A stretch of DNA of 64,000 nucleotides from Lenzites betulinus (GCA_022264855.1 JABYQU010000050.1:1-64000); one strand, 5' to 3'; positions 12,700 to 23,095 are shown, counted from the stretch's first letter. The notes: generated by a model from the sequence alone, not told the origin. A program made the numbers and translations.

Positions 12700-13110
12700 C
12701 ACCCCAAAATGCCAGCAGTACAATGCCTGACGTACGTCCATTCTACCTGACGCCTCTCCGTATTCAACTTCGTTACGTGCATCACGCTCGCAACGTCAAA
12801 CAGCATCCATCGGAATGTCATCCTTGCACTCAACATTGCACGCCGTACAGTTCCTGTAATCCTCATAACCCCGAAATGCCAGTAGACCTCGGCTGACCTA
12901 CATCCATTCTATGTGGCTTCTCTCCGTTTCCACCTTTGCCAGTTGCAATGTCGTCCTCCGGTCCGTCGTTCAAGCGCAGAGCATTACCCGTCATACCAAT
13001 GCGCTGCTCTTCATAACGCCGTACTACCACCAGGACTTCAGCTGACCTACCTCTGGTTTACTTGGCGTCTTTCTCCATACAACTTCGTCACCTGCAGCCG
13101 TTCATTGCGC
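12700..13110 (+). repeat. Degenerate tandem repeat, about 150-165 bp unit, three copies
   Basis: Three diverged units begin near 12,702, 12,868 and 13,014. Each carries a block like GACCTACRTCCATTCT followed by a pyrimidine-rich run and CAACTTCGTYACSTGCA. No long frame is shared, so it appears non-coding. It fills the gap between the gene at 12,444 and the one at 13,668. Confidence 0.5.
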
Positions 13111-13606
13111 GATTTCTCATTCCGTTATCCGTCTATCAGCTCCTCACTGCGTACGCTGTCTGCACGTCTTTCATTTTCCGGTTCGCACTGAACCTCCGGA
13201 TCGTTGCATTTCGCTGATGTTAACGCGCCCCAACAGATGATCCGAATCCGATCGACATGGTCAAAATGTACATTGCCACAGCTACGTTGTGCGCAAAGTA
13301 CGCACATGGTCGCACACGTCAGTCGTGCGTCGTTCATCTTTATATTCATCATCTGCCGCCCTCCATATTCCTCCTCTGCATAGCTTTACCGCTATCTTCG
13401 TGCTCCGAGTTCTCAACATCAGCGATCAATGACATTTGACGGAGGGGACTGCCCTTCGAGATAACTTCTTGCACAGCGTTACCGTGTCGAACACTCCGTC
13501 CCGCGTCCTTGGCGTATGCAACCGTTCTGTCGAGCGTCGATGCAATGTTACCCATCACCCATGCGTACCATTGCAGCTCGTCCGTCGTATCGCTGACATC
13601 GTGAGG

Positions 13607-13612
13607 TATAAA
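13607..13612 (+). promoter_or_regulatory. TATA box of the gene at 13668
   Basis: TATAAA lies 56 bp before the ATG at 13668. Confidence 0.55.
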
Positions 13613-13667
13613 TTCACCCCATGCACATGGTCTTCCTTCACCAGCAGTACATCGTCGTTCTCGTGTC

Positions 13668-14298
13668 ATGTCTTCTTCCGACAGTTCAGATCTCATCCAC
13701 ACGTTCCCCATCTACGTCCAACTCCCTCCGCACCCCGGTCAGGACCATAACGTGGGTGTATTCCACTGTCTCTATTTTTCGCCTCGTTGACCTTCCTTTC
13801 CCTCAGCGCCATTTGCTGGTGACCGTCTACCTGTTGCGTGTCGGAGCGGACAATGTTCGACTCGAGACGTGCTGGAACACCGTTGACACTCCCATCAACG
13901 ACGCCTCCACCACTCCTCGTATTGTCGTTCCGCGTCGCGACGGCGTGCAGACTTTCATCCCCCGGGAACCTTTCGACATGCCCATTTACGTCATCTTCTC
14001 GCGCCGCAACCGGTACGGGACATCAGTGCGTGCATTCCTAATTGGGCTTATTCCATGATACTTACTTGCATTTCTTCAGTATCACGTTGCGTGCGCCTTG
14101 CAGCTTCGTGAGGACACTGCTGGGGCGCTGGAAGTGACCGTGGAATTTCTTCGCGTGCGCAGATGCAACATTCTCCGCTCTGCGTACATTCGTGTCGTTC
14201 GAGGGGGAGAAGTGTTCCCGGTCGAGCAAGTCGTCGGTGAAGAGGTACAGGACGTGGGCGCTGAGAACGGCCCCCAGAATGAGGACTTGACGATTTAA
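13668..14298 (+). CDS. Short three-exon protein, family 2 member 2
   Basis: Paralogue of the gene at 6906. Exons 13668-13751, 13807-14025 and 14080-14298 give 173 residues; introns are 55 bp (GTGGGT donor) and 54 bp (GTGCGT donor, TTCTTCAG acceptor). Shared landmarks in order are FPIYVQLPP in exon 1, RHLLVTVYLL opening exon 2, FIPREPFDMPIYVIFSR before intron 2, and YHVACALQL opening exon 3. The intron positions match the paralogue, so this is gene duplication rather than retrocopy. The C-terminus is acidic. Function unknown; a small beta-rich domain is likely. Confidence 0.7.
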
Positions 14299-14537
14299 TG
14301 TTCCATACTGTCCTAGAATGCTCGTAACATTTCACACAATTTTTACCATCTCTCCTTTGCGTTTTTCGTTCCTCCCCTGCTTGTTTGGCGTTAACGATGT
14401 AGTGTATGTATTTATAGTGCCCACCAATGCCGTTTATGTTGCTAAGCTCGCATCTCTTCGCCTCCTGTCGTCGTGTTGCTTCTGCGCCGTTCCTTCGTCC
14501 GCAATCTACGCGTTACTTGGGTTCTTTGTGAAGTAAC

Positions 14538-14709
14538 ATGTCTCCTGACTCGTACGCATCGCACACTCTAAACTTCGCCCCTCCACTTATCGGCCCTGAC
14601 TTCTCCATGTTCGTTCCAGTTCACCACCGCCGCCCCATTGCTCTCACATTCAGAGCCCTTATCCCCTCCTCCAACCTGCAGACGACCAGCTTTGTGTGCA
14701 GTCAGAGAG
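14538..14709 (+). CDS. Short open frame, possible 5' exon of the next gene or third family 2 fragment
   Basis: An ATG-led frame of about 57 codons with a hydrophobic beta-like stretch (FSMFVPVHHRRPIALTFRAL) that faintly recalls exons 1-2 of the family 2 genes. A GTACCG donor at 14,710 with the CACAG acceptor at 14,767 does not keep frame with the following gene; a weaker donor at 14,696 does. Assignment is therefore open. Confidence 0.3.
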
Positions 14710-14777
14710 GTACCGTGATTTGACGTTTGTATGCATGTAGCATGCTCATCATTCTACTCCACCACAGTGCTGCGTAC

Positions 14778-15689
14778 ATGTCTGAGGCCACCACCATGGA
14801 CCTCCGCGCCCTTCATGATTGGCGCGCTCTCTCCAACATGGCGGAGACCGCGGCTGCGCACACCCTCGACTTACGCTACACCGCCATGCTGTCGCTCTTC
14901 TTCGACCACCCCCTCGCTTTCCGCGATGCCCTCCGCTTGACATCATCCGTTGTCTCCGGTTCTTCAGCTTTGCACGTCCTCGACTTCGCCCGCTCTCATT
15001 CATGGCAGCCTGCCGACCTCGACATCTACACACCCCGTCACGCCGTGCAACCTATGTTGGACTACCTTCGCCTGCAGGAATCCTATGTCGTTCACACCGC
15101 GGACAACACCGTTTACCTGTACGACAATCCGGCGATCGAACGCGTTATTCACCTTCGTCGGGGTCAGAAAGAAATCGACGTCATTCAATCCTCTTCTCCT
15201 TCGCCCCTCCTTCCCATCCCACACTTCTGGTCGTCCCACCTTATGAACTACCTCACTGCGGACGGGTACTGCATGGCCTATCCACAATACACCCTCGCTG
15301 GGCAGGGCCTGCTATCACCGGTGCAGCTCATCGACCTCCAACTACCTCCGCCGCGGACGCTGAATGCCATGAAGAAGTACTCCGTCCGCGGATACGACTT
15401 CCGTTCTCGCCCTCTGGCGTGGAGGGATAGCCCACTCGCCGAATGTGACGCCGACGTTGGTTGTGCGCGCACCAGTCGCTTTTTTGGCGACCATTACTGT
15501 ATCGTCGGCTCCTTCACTCCTACCCCGTTTCCCGACGCCTTCATTTCTCTTCCTGACCGTCTCCTTACGGTGCGCTGGACCCGTGGGGGCTACCCCTGCG
15601 GTGGGCGGTGCAAACTTTCCGACCACCGTGCAGTGGCGCTCAGTGCCCGCGCTACAACTGCTGCCTTCCCCGGTCACTACCCCTTGTGA
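14778..15689 (+). CDS. Nucleotidyltransferase-like protein, family 3 member 1
   Basis: At least 303 residues in a single exon from the ATG at 14,778; an upstream exon is possible. The core VVSGSSALHVLDF, then PADLDIYTPRHAV, has the layout of the nucleotidyltransferase fold signature (hG[GS], spacer, DhDh), with both acidic residues of DLD present. Later landmarks shared with the genes at 16,050 and 18,512 are the FWSSHLMNYLTADGYCMAYP region, SRFFGDHYCIVGSFTP and a Cys-containing tail CGGRCKLSDH. Proteins with this SGS-DLDIY core are common lineage-expanded unknowns in agaricomycetes. Here it is one of three copies beside a Helitron. An enzymatic role is inference. Confidence 0.65.
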   Translation: MSEATTMDLRALHDWRALSNMAETAAAHTLDLRYTAMLSLFFDHPLAFRDALRLTSSVVSGSSALHVLDFARSHSWQPADLDIYTPRHAVQPMLDYLRLQESYVVHTADNTVYLYDNPAIERVIHLRRGQKEIDVIQSSSPSPLLPIPHFWSSHLMNYLTADGYCMAYPQYTLAGQGLLSPVQLIDLQLPPPRTLNAMKKYSVRGYDFRSRPLAWRDSPLAECDADVGCARTSRFFGDHYCIVGSFTPTPFPDAFISLPDRLLTVRWTRGGYPCGGRCKLSDHRAVALSARATTAAFPGHYPL

Positions 15690-16049
15690 AAGCGCGCTCC
15701 GTACTGCTTCTGATATCCTTCTTACAACCCGTTCAGTTATTCGCGTGTGTAGAATGTTCGATTATCCATCACCACCCTTTCCACTGTTCTGCCTTTCGTG
15801 CCCTAAATGTACGATGACGTCTTCGAGAGTTTCGTTTGGTTATGAATTATGTACTGTCTCATGTACACAGAAGAATGTATCACACCGCTGCGTATGACTA
15901 TTACTTCACCCCCGCTTTCTCTCGCGTTGCGCGCAACGTCGCCCACTTCACACCCTCGCGCTCTCTGTCATATGTTGCCTGCGCTCTGCGTCTCCGTTAC
16001 GGACAACGTAACCTACTACCACACAACACATCCAGCATCATTGTTCGCT

Positions 16050-17139
16050 ATGCTACCCCAGTCGCAGCACGACGTGTTTAACTTCCTCAGGTGAGCTCCA
16101 CAGTGACTTCGCTATCTCTTCATCCCTCACTTAGCCGTTCACCGTCCACAGTTTTCCATCCGAAATTATCCGCCTAGTGTTCGATTCATGCGAACTCACT
16201 TCCATCTTGTCCATGCAACGGTCCTGCCGCCTTCTGTGCGCTCACGCCAAAGACGTGCTATGCTCCGACCGTGATCGGCTGCTTTACCACTACGTTCCAG
16301 ACGTGTGCGCTCTCATCACCGTCCTTGTCAGAACCAGAGCTGTTATCGGCGGCTTCGCGGCACTAAGCTACATCCTCCGTGACCCCTCTCTCTGTCCAAC
16401 CAACCTCGACATTTTCGTTCCGATGTCCACTGGCAACCTCCTCGTACAACTCCTGCATGAAGACCATAACCAACATTTGCAAATCGTGCCTCCTTCCCCC
16501 CATCCCCTCCCCCGCCCCGCAATCACACGTGCAGTCATCGCGCGTACGACGACATTCGTTTGTCGTTCGACAGGTCGCACAATCTCTATCTTCTCTTCCT
16601 CTTCGGAAACGGCCCTTGAGCCTATCGCATCCGCCCCGGTCACTGCACTGGTTAACTGGCTTTCACCTCACACCTTCGGGTGCGGCTACCCAGTTCTCAC
16701 CCTCAACCGTCGTTCCATCGTGCGACTTCCTCTTGGCTTCGACTTATCGCTCATACGAATCTTCACGCACCTCGCTCGGCACGACTTCAGCGTTAAGGTT
16801 GAGCCTCATCGATGGGCTGACTGGGGCTGCCGAGTCTCTCCTTCACAGACCGCCTGGCAACAACCTTGTCTACGTACATGGTACCTGTGCCCTGATCAGG
16901 GACGTTTCTTCGGAGATCCGGGATCGTTAGTCACCACGTACGACCTCCTCGGGACCGACCTCCATAACTTGCGTCTTCTACACCAGGCTCCATACGGAGT
17001 GGCCGTCGCGTGGAGACTGTGGACCATCAGACCGTGTACGTCTCTTTGTACGCTTCGAGATCCGTTTCTCCCACAGAACGTTACGGTGTTGCCAGTAATC
17101 GTCATTGAACAGACCTTGCAGTTACGAGTTATGATTTGA
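16050..17139 (+). CDS. F-box-like plus degenerate nucleotidyltransferase-like protein, family 3 member 2
   Basis: Exons 16050-16090 (41 nt) and 16152-17139 (988 nt) give 342 residues, exactly the same exon lengths as the gene at 18,512. Residues 15-50 (FPSEIIRLVFDSCELTSIL, then MQRSCRLLCAHAK) resemble an F-box. The following core VIGGFAALSYILRD, then CPTNLDIFVP, matches the signature of the gene at 14,778, but the first catalytic acid is replaced (NLD instead of DLD). Further shared blocks are the SWLSPYAFGCGYP-type region (here NWLSPHTFGCGYPVLTLN), CPDQGRFFGDPGS and CTSLC. Probably non-catalytic; an SCF adaptor role is only suggested by the F-box-like helix pair. Confidence 0.68.
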
Positions 17140-17227
17140 CTTGTCCCTCGATGCTCCGTTCTGTGCTGAGTACTAGCATAATTTCCTGCATTGCCGATGT
17201 CCATATTTACGTTCATTCCTTCGGTCA

Positions 17228-17233
17228 TATAAG
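17228..17233 (+). promoter_or_regulatory. TATA-like box of the gene at 17292
   Basis: TATAAG lies 59 bp before the ATG at 17292. Confidence 0.45.
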
Positions 17234-17291
17234 TTGTGCTCTCCGCCAAAGTCGTCCGCGTTCACCCCGAACTCCCACCGCCATCACTATC

Positions 17292-18209
17292 ATGACCTGC
17301 GAGGCCCATCGGTTAGTGGCGACTGCTTATCACAGCATCTGAGTGTTCAATTGTGCTGCATCTCAGAGACCCGTACTCCATGCTGCTTCCACTGTCATAC
17401 CAAATATCCCCAGGTCTTCAGAGGTCAGTGCTTACCTCCGTCAAGTTATAGCGTTGGCTCATCTCCATGCTTCGCAGACGGCTCCATCGCTTCCTCGACT
17501 ACACTTCCACCACCAACAACATATATTATATCTCACAGCTTCCGCGTGACCGCCTGTGGAGAAGTATTCGCGACACCAGCTACCTTTGTAGTCCTGAATC
17601 GCCAGGTCCTCTCAGAGTGTGGGCGGTAGGATCACTGAGCAAATTGGATGTTAACATTAACTGCCTCCATCGCCACTCTCGCTTCACCATCAATCTCAGC
17701 TTCGTGCGCGATATAGACAGATCAAGCGCCCAACAACTACACACCTTCAACCACTCCCTACCTCGTCACTGTACGCATGTTATCCTCCCTGTCCGATACC
17801 TGCCTGACATTTACATGGAGCAGGGTTCGAAGATTCCGTACTCGAGTCCTCTCATGTTTCTACGACATCCACACACGGCCCTGTAGTGAGTCCCACTTTC
17901 GCGCGGACATAACGCGGAACGCTCATCAACGCTGCGAACAACTTTCAGACATTTGATGCCATTTTTGATGCCACCTATCGTTATGGCCCCTTTCATACCA
18001 TGCCACGACTCCCGCCTACGGACCTCGTGTTAGACGACATACTGCTCGTTGAATTTTTCTGCCGAAGAGAACGCCGTCAAGTCTTCGTGAACAACATACT
18101 CGTTTACCGGTGGATCTGCATTTTCGAGTTAGATGCTTTGTCGCTTTTGGTTCGTGCTCCCCGCGGTAAAACCGTTCTGAACGACAGCGGCTTCACTGGT
18201 ACCTTGTAA
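17292..18209 (+). CDS. Two-domain OB-like protein, family 1 member 4
   Basis: Five exons (17292-17311, 17367-17423, 17478-17770, 17824-17885, 17949-18209) give 230 residues with every phase consistent; introns are 53-63 bp. The model was confirmed by alignment to its paralogues: DPYSMLLPLSYQISPGLQR before intron 2 parallels EYTPYLPLHVSSQLYR in the gene at 7820, SPGPLRVWAVGSLSKLD parallels the domain 1 core, and TFDAIFDATYRYGPF plus DDILLVEFFCRR parallel domain 2 of the gene at 9201. The C-terminal LLVRAPRG recurs in the gene at 7820. It sits between two family 3 genes. Function unknown; OB-like fold is inferred. Confidence 0.7.
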
Positions 18210-18452
18210 CCATAACTCACAATGACACGCCGTCACATACATGATACGGACCGTTATGCTTGCTCCGTGTCGTTGTTCAGAGTGACGTCGTTTAATATGC
18301 CTCATATTGGGCTTGTTCAGGGTTCCTGTCCCACTGACACCCGCTCGTGGCGACCTCCACTCCATGCCTCACGGTGAGTTTATCTGCCAGCTTCTGCTCA
18401 CCAACTCAGCCTAGCCGCGTCGACCGCCACACCTACGCTATCGCTTCAACGT

Positions 18453-18458
18453 TATATA
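18453..18458 (+). promoter_or_regulatory. TATA box of the gene at 18512
   Basis: TATATA lies 54 bp before the ATG at 18512. Confidence 0.45.
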
Positions 18459-18511
18459 CCCCTCTGCAATACCGCCCATCTCCAATATCCCGCCAAATCC
18501 TCGTCGTCGCT

Positions 18512-19599
18512 ATGCCCTTACAGTCTCGACCGCTATCATTCCCGTTGCTGCAGTAAGCTCTCGTGACGTCCTTTGCTGTCCCAAGACCTGTTCTGACATT
18601 CATTCCTTCAGACTGCCTGCGGACGTCGTCCGGCATGTCATCGTCAACTGCGACATGACCTCAATCCTTGCGCTACGTCGTTCGTGCAGTGTCCTTTGTG
18701 GCGTTGTGAAGCACATGCTCCTAGCCGAACACGACAGTCTATTGCATCATTACGTCCCTCACTGTCAATCACTCCTTGAACATCTGTCCGAAACGCAGGC
18801 CGTCATTGGTGGTTTCTCCGCGTTGAGTTTTCTGCTCCGGGATCCATCCATCCGCCCACACTCCCTCGAGATCTTCGTCCCCGCCTCTAAGAGCGAGCAG
18901 CTGGAACAGCTCCTCGACGAAGACGAAGAACTCCTACTTGGCGTTCCAACAACATCCCCCCACCCGTGTTCCAACTCCCCTGTGACACTCGCGCGCATAA
19001 CTCGAGTAACCACGTTCGACACCTTTAACGACCGTTCCATCACCATCTACACCTCCACCTCCGAAACCGCGTTGGATCCTGTCGCCGCGAGTCCTGCTAC
19101 CGCACTCAACAGCTGGTTGTCACCGTACGCTTTCGGGTGCGGCTATCCTATCCTCACCCTGAACCGACGTTCAATTGTCCGCCTACCGGTCGACTTCATA
19201 TTCGAGCTGTTACTCCTTTACACCCAACTTGACCATAACGGCTTCGACATCTCCGCTGAACCGCATCTGTGGAACGACTGGGGACGACGTGTCGATCCCG
19301 CTGCTTCGGAGACACAGCAACCTTGTCTGCGTGCGTGGAACATTTGCCCCGATCAGGGAAGATTTTTCGGCGACGCAGGCTCCCTGCTCACCGTATTCGA
19401 CCTCGTCGGACACGAACACGACCACTTCCGTCTGCAACAACAGCCGCCTTACGGTTTGGGCATCTGTTGGAGATTCCTCAGCGACAGAAGGCCATGCACC
19501 TCACTCTGTAGAGAAGCCGACCCTCTCCTCCCCCCCGGCGTTCACGTCATGCCTGCTGTTCTAGTGGATCAGACGTGTATGTTACGAGCTATGATATAG
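18512..19599 (+). CDS. F-box-like plus degenerate nucleotidyltransferase-like protein, family 3 member 3
   Basis: Exons 18512-18552 (41 nt) and 18612-19599 (988 nt) encode 342 residues; exon lengths equal those of the gene at 16,050, showing recent tandem duplication. Residues 15-50 (LPADVVRHVIVNCDMTSIL, then LRRSCSVLC) are F-box-like. The core VIGGFSALSFLLRD, then RPHSLEIFVP, has Ser and Glu where the active signature has Asp and Asp, so catalysis is unlikely. SWLSPYAFGCGYPILTLNRR, CPDQGRFFGDAGS and CTSLCREADPLLPPGV are shared blocks. Maintained length and frame despite loss of the acidic residue suggest a kept structural or binding role. Confidence 0.68.
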
Positions 19600-20293
19600 C
19601 GCACTATTTCCGTTTGTGCGTTCATCCCTCTTCGCGCTATCTATCTATTCTGTATTGTATGTATTGTAAAAGACCAGAAATATTGAATCTCACCGACCAG
19701 TGCCAACAGATGAGGACAGAATGCGAACATACCAGCGCTGTCCAGAGGCGCTACAGCCCTTACGCGGGTTTTTACCGCAGAGAAAGAGACGCTGGCGAGC
19801 TCGTTGGCCCTGTCGCGGACGGTGCGAGGGGGCAACGGGCGGAGCGTTTATGTGCAACGGTGTGCTGACATGTATACAACAGTGTTCTGAATGCATGGGC
19901 GAGAATGGCGGCCTGTTCGCCTCCCTCGTCTCTGCTCTTCTGTTGTTCCCGCCGCCCCGCCAACGCACCCCGTTGAATGTCCCAGGCGCACGCCCCATGC
20001 CTGCGCCCAGGTATGCTGCCTTCCGCTCTGCGCGCGCCCATGTGCTGATGCCCTTTAAGAATAACATTGCCGCCCTGGCCTCCATGTTGGCCCATCCCAG
20101 CGCGAATGCCTTTTCGCCGGTATCTGGGCCGTCTTTCGGTCTCGCGAAGAGCGACATCTAACACAATGGCCGCGCACTGTGCAGTGAATGCCAGTGGCCA
20201 AACAGAGAGGGATCGGGGGAATGTATGACGTCAAGAACTATGGGATTGAATGTGCACACAAAATGTACATGGGATGACATGAAATTACGCATT
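19600..20293. other. Boundary region between the Helitron-linked cluster and the TET/JBP gene
   Basis: No supported gene. Base composition rises in GC across it. Either the Helitron 3' end or the edge of a KDZ-type element could lie here, but no CTRR-plus-hairpin terminus or terminal inverted repeat was recognised. Confidence 0.35.
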
Positions 20294-21850
20294 TTAATTG
20301 CTGCCGCCCCTGATGTCCTGTAAGAGGCTGGCAGGCATGGAGAAGCGGGCCATGCACTCCTCAGCGCGCTTTGGAAGGGACGCTTGATATGCAGCATACC
20401 CCGCTGGGTCATTCTTCTTTAACGAGCCCACCGTCTGCCCCCCACAAGCCACCCATCGCATCAGACCGCCTGCGCAGTACTGCGTAAACGACATGCGGTG
20501 CTCATGACCAGCGACAGCAAGGTTGCCATGGCGCAGAAGTGCCGAGGGAAACAGGATCGAGGACCCTGGCGGGAACCGGATGACAAGGCGTAGGTCGTAG
20601 AGAATAAGGTGCCCTCCTTTGTCTGGGTTGAATGTGCCCAGCGCCGTAATATGAATCCAATTGCACGGGTCGTTGAGCGAATCAGTATGCTCAAAGCACA
20701 CGGAGTTGGGTCCAAAATTGAAGCTGGCCGCAGGGTACATGCTGGTGTTGAACGGCCGCGTGAGGTCCGGGTTGTCGCGGAGGAGCTTGCCCAGTTCGGC
20801 GTTCATGTGGCGATATATTTTTGGGGCATACGTGGCAAGGATGTCTGCGAGCATGCGGTTGTTAGGGCTGGCGCATGGCATAGGGAGTGGCCGCTTACGA
20901 TTTCCAAAGCCGGCAATGCGCCGCATGGCGGGGTCGGCACACAGGTCAGATAGCGCTGATGCGTTGCCCGCAGAGTTCTTGAGCCCACGGGGGGCCTGGG
21001 TGCATGAATTAGTATGTTAAATACACAGATGCATGCGTTGCTTACACGCTGCCCACCGCCAAAGGATACGCCGTGGGCCAGCGTTGGATAGCTGCCCCGG
21101 CGATGCACCACGTCAGGGCGACGAAAGCGGCAACGGCGACGAGCGCGGTGCATCGCGATGTTTGCCTCATGAACTACGCCATCCCAGGCGGGGTCCTCGG
21201 GACGCCCGGCGAGGACGCCGACAATGCGGTCGGCGCCGTCCAATATCGCCTGGGTGGTGCTAGCAAGCACCGTATGAGCAATATAGCGGCATATGAAAGG
21301 ATGGGGGGACTCACACGCCGTCCCAATCGTAGACCGTAAAGCCCTGTGCGCGCAGCGCGTCCAGCTGGCTGAGCCTGCGGCTCCCCACCCGGTGACGCAC
21401 GGCGACAAAGCACCCCTTGGCCATCCTCTTGAGCTGAACGGGCTCAGGCGTGGGCAGCACAGAGGCCTGCGCCGCATAGCGCGTGGCTGAGGACCGAACC
21501 TTCCGGGTGGAGGGGTCCTCGCGCTCTGCCGCGCGGCGGGCGGCGCGACGCTTACGCTTGCCGCGCTGTGACCGGTTGCCACCACCGGGGGCTTGTGCGG
21601 GCGCGGCATGGCCATCGCTGCAGGCACCCTCCCCTCCAGCATTGCCGCTGGGGGCAGGGGCATCGTCCAGGAGGGTGACGATGAGCTGGGGGGATCCTGG
21701 CGGCGAGGACGGCGTCTGTGCACGCGAGGGAGGGGGGGAGGGGGATGGCGAGGGGGATGGTGGGGGGCTGGGGGGCTCCAGGTGATCCTCGACCGGGCAA
21801 TCCGGAGGCTCCCCACTCAGCGCACGCAGCATGAATGCCGCGGCGTCCAC
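20294..21850 (-). CDS. TET/JBP-family 2-oxoglutarate/Fe(II) dioxygenase
   Basis: Enzymes of this family oxidise 5-methylcytosine or thymine in DNA; agaricomycetes hold many copies tied to KDZ transposons. Exons 21315-21850, 21046-21259 and 20294-20995 join in phase (55- and 50-bp introns). The start at 21,850 is a GTG inside a longer open frame, so the true 5' end is upstream; a Pro-rich exon at 22,193-22,382 with a GTAAGC donor and a TATAAGG about 45 bp before its ATG may supply it. Metal ligands appear in the last exon: FEHTDSLNDP (HxD) and LLRHGN (distal His), with HRMSF supplying the 2-oxoglutarate Arg. The first exon has a Pro/Ser-rich stretch and a basic run (KRKRRAARRAAE). No transposase lies beside it in the window. 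Confidence 0.82.
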
Positions 21851-22192
21851 ATCGCGGCGTAGCGGGGAGGCGGGGCGGGGCGGCGGCGGGGCAAGTGGCC
21901 ATCTGGCGACGGCGGCGTGAGCAAGGGTCAGGCATCAGGGGGGCAGCCTAGGGTGTGAGGAGGGGGGGATGGGCCCCTGCGCCCGCGCCATCGTAGGGCC
22001 GTGGTCCTGCCCATCGCGGGCAGGCGCATGTGCGGCGCAGCAACCAGCGCCTGCAGACCAGGCAGGGGGAGGGGGCGGGGCGGAGGAGACAGGCAGGCGC
22101 TGCAGGCATCCCCCATGGGTGCGCCACCATGATGCATGCCGCACCATGCTGGGGCATTCATGCGGCCGTCGCAACACAAAGGGGGTGCTTAC

Positions 22193-22382
22193 CGCGGATT
22201 GCCAGCTGGCGCCGCTTGGGAGGCCACGCTGGGACGAGGGGCATGTATGACGGGGCCTGGGGGGGTGGTGCCGGCAGCCGAGGCGTTGGCCCTGTGGTCC
22301 ATGTAGAGAGGGCCGACGAGGGCAGTGCGGCGCGACAGCGGGGCGGAGGGACAGCGGGCGCAGGGCCGGGGAGGGACAGCAT
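22193..22382 (-). CDS. Possible 5' exon of the TET/JBP gene
   Basis: An ATG at 22,382 opens a Pro-rich frame ending at a good GTAAGC donor (22,187-22,192). TATAAGG on the minus strand near 22,428 gives a promoter-like spacing. I could not find a phase-correct acceptor that joins it cleanly to 21,850. Confidence 0.35.
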
Positions 22383-22948
22383 GCGCAGGGGCGGGGAGGG
22401 ACGCGGGGGAGACGCCAGCCGTGCGGCCTTATACCGACGCGCGGGCGCCTGCGCGCGTTGTTGACCGCACGAATCGCTCACATGACCGTACGCCCACGGG
22501 CGCTCGCTCCCGACGCGTTTCCGGCACCGGCCTTGGGCGCTTCGAACAGCCCTCTCACTGTAAGCATAGCTCGGCATGGCTATCATTGACACGGGATGTT
22601 ACACGACGCGCATTTACCCGCGGTTCTAGGGTCGAGGTAGCGGGTACTGCCGCTTGTCGGCGCTACACGAGTTATCGATTTATACACTCCACAGATGTAT
22701 TGGAGGTCTACCTAGCTTTGTAGGGACGGAATGAGTGTGCAAAACTCGCTGTTTTGCTCAGTTTTGCTCAGTCTACTATTTATGCAGCACATAGGAGTAC
22801 AAATCATTATTGAAAAGGTATATACACTACATAAGATGTTACTAGACATGTACATAGCATTCCAGAGTCCCTGTGGAGAGATAGAAGGGGTGGTGAGCAG
22901 CTGGAGGGGGGAGGAGGAGCACATGTAGATAGCGACGCGCTACATGGT

Positions 22949-23025
22949 CGTATCGTTGCGCAAAGGGTACCGACAGAAAGCTGCATTAAGCCGCTTTCTG
23001 GCGGTGCCTTTTGCGCGGCGATACG
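22949..23025. repeat. Imperfect palindrome, about 32-bp arms
   Basis: The left arm starts CGTATCGTTGCGCAAA and the right arm ends TTTTGCGCGGCGATACG; the inner arms pair GCAGAAAGC-type sequence with GCTTTCTG around a loop near TGCATTAAG. A few mismatches. Confidence 0.7.
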
Positions 23026-23046
23026 ATCAGGAACGGTAGCGCTGTG

Positions 23047-23095
23047 CGTCGAGGAAGGTGGGTAGTAGTGGGACTACTACCCACCCTCCTCGACG
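23047..23095. repeat. Near-perfect palindrome, 23-bp arms
   Basis: Arms 23,047-23,069 and 23,073-23,095 pair with a single mismatch around a 3-nt loop. The arm contains GGTGGGTAGTAGT. Confidence 0.85.

Noticed and set aside
20803..21816. 337-codon minus-strand frame as a gene of its own
   Set aside because: It only contains the middle exon of the dioxygenase in frame; the rest is intron and out-of-frame exon sequence.
21552..22592. Pro-rich frames upstream of the TET/JBP gene taken as separate genes
   Set aside because: Compositional; at most 5' exons of the dioxygenase gene.
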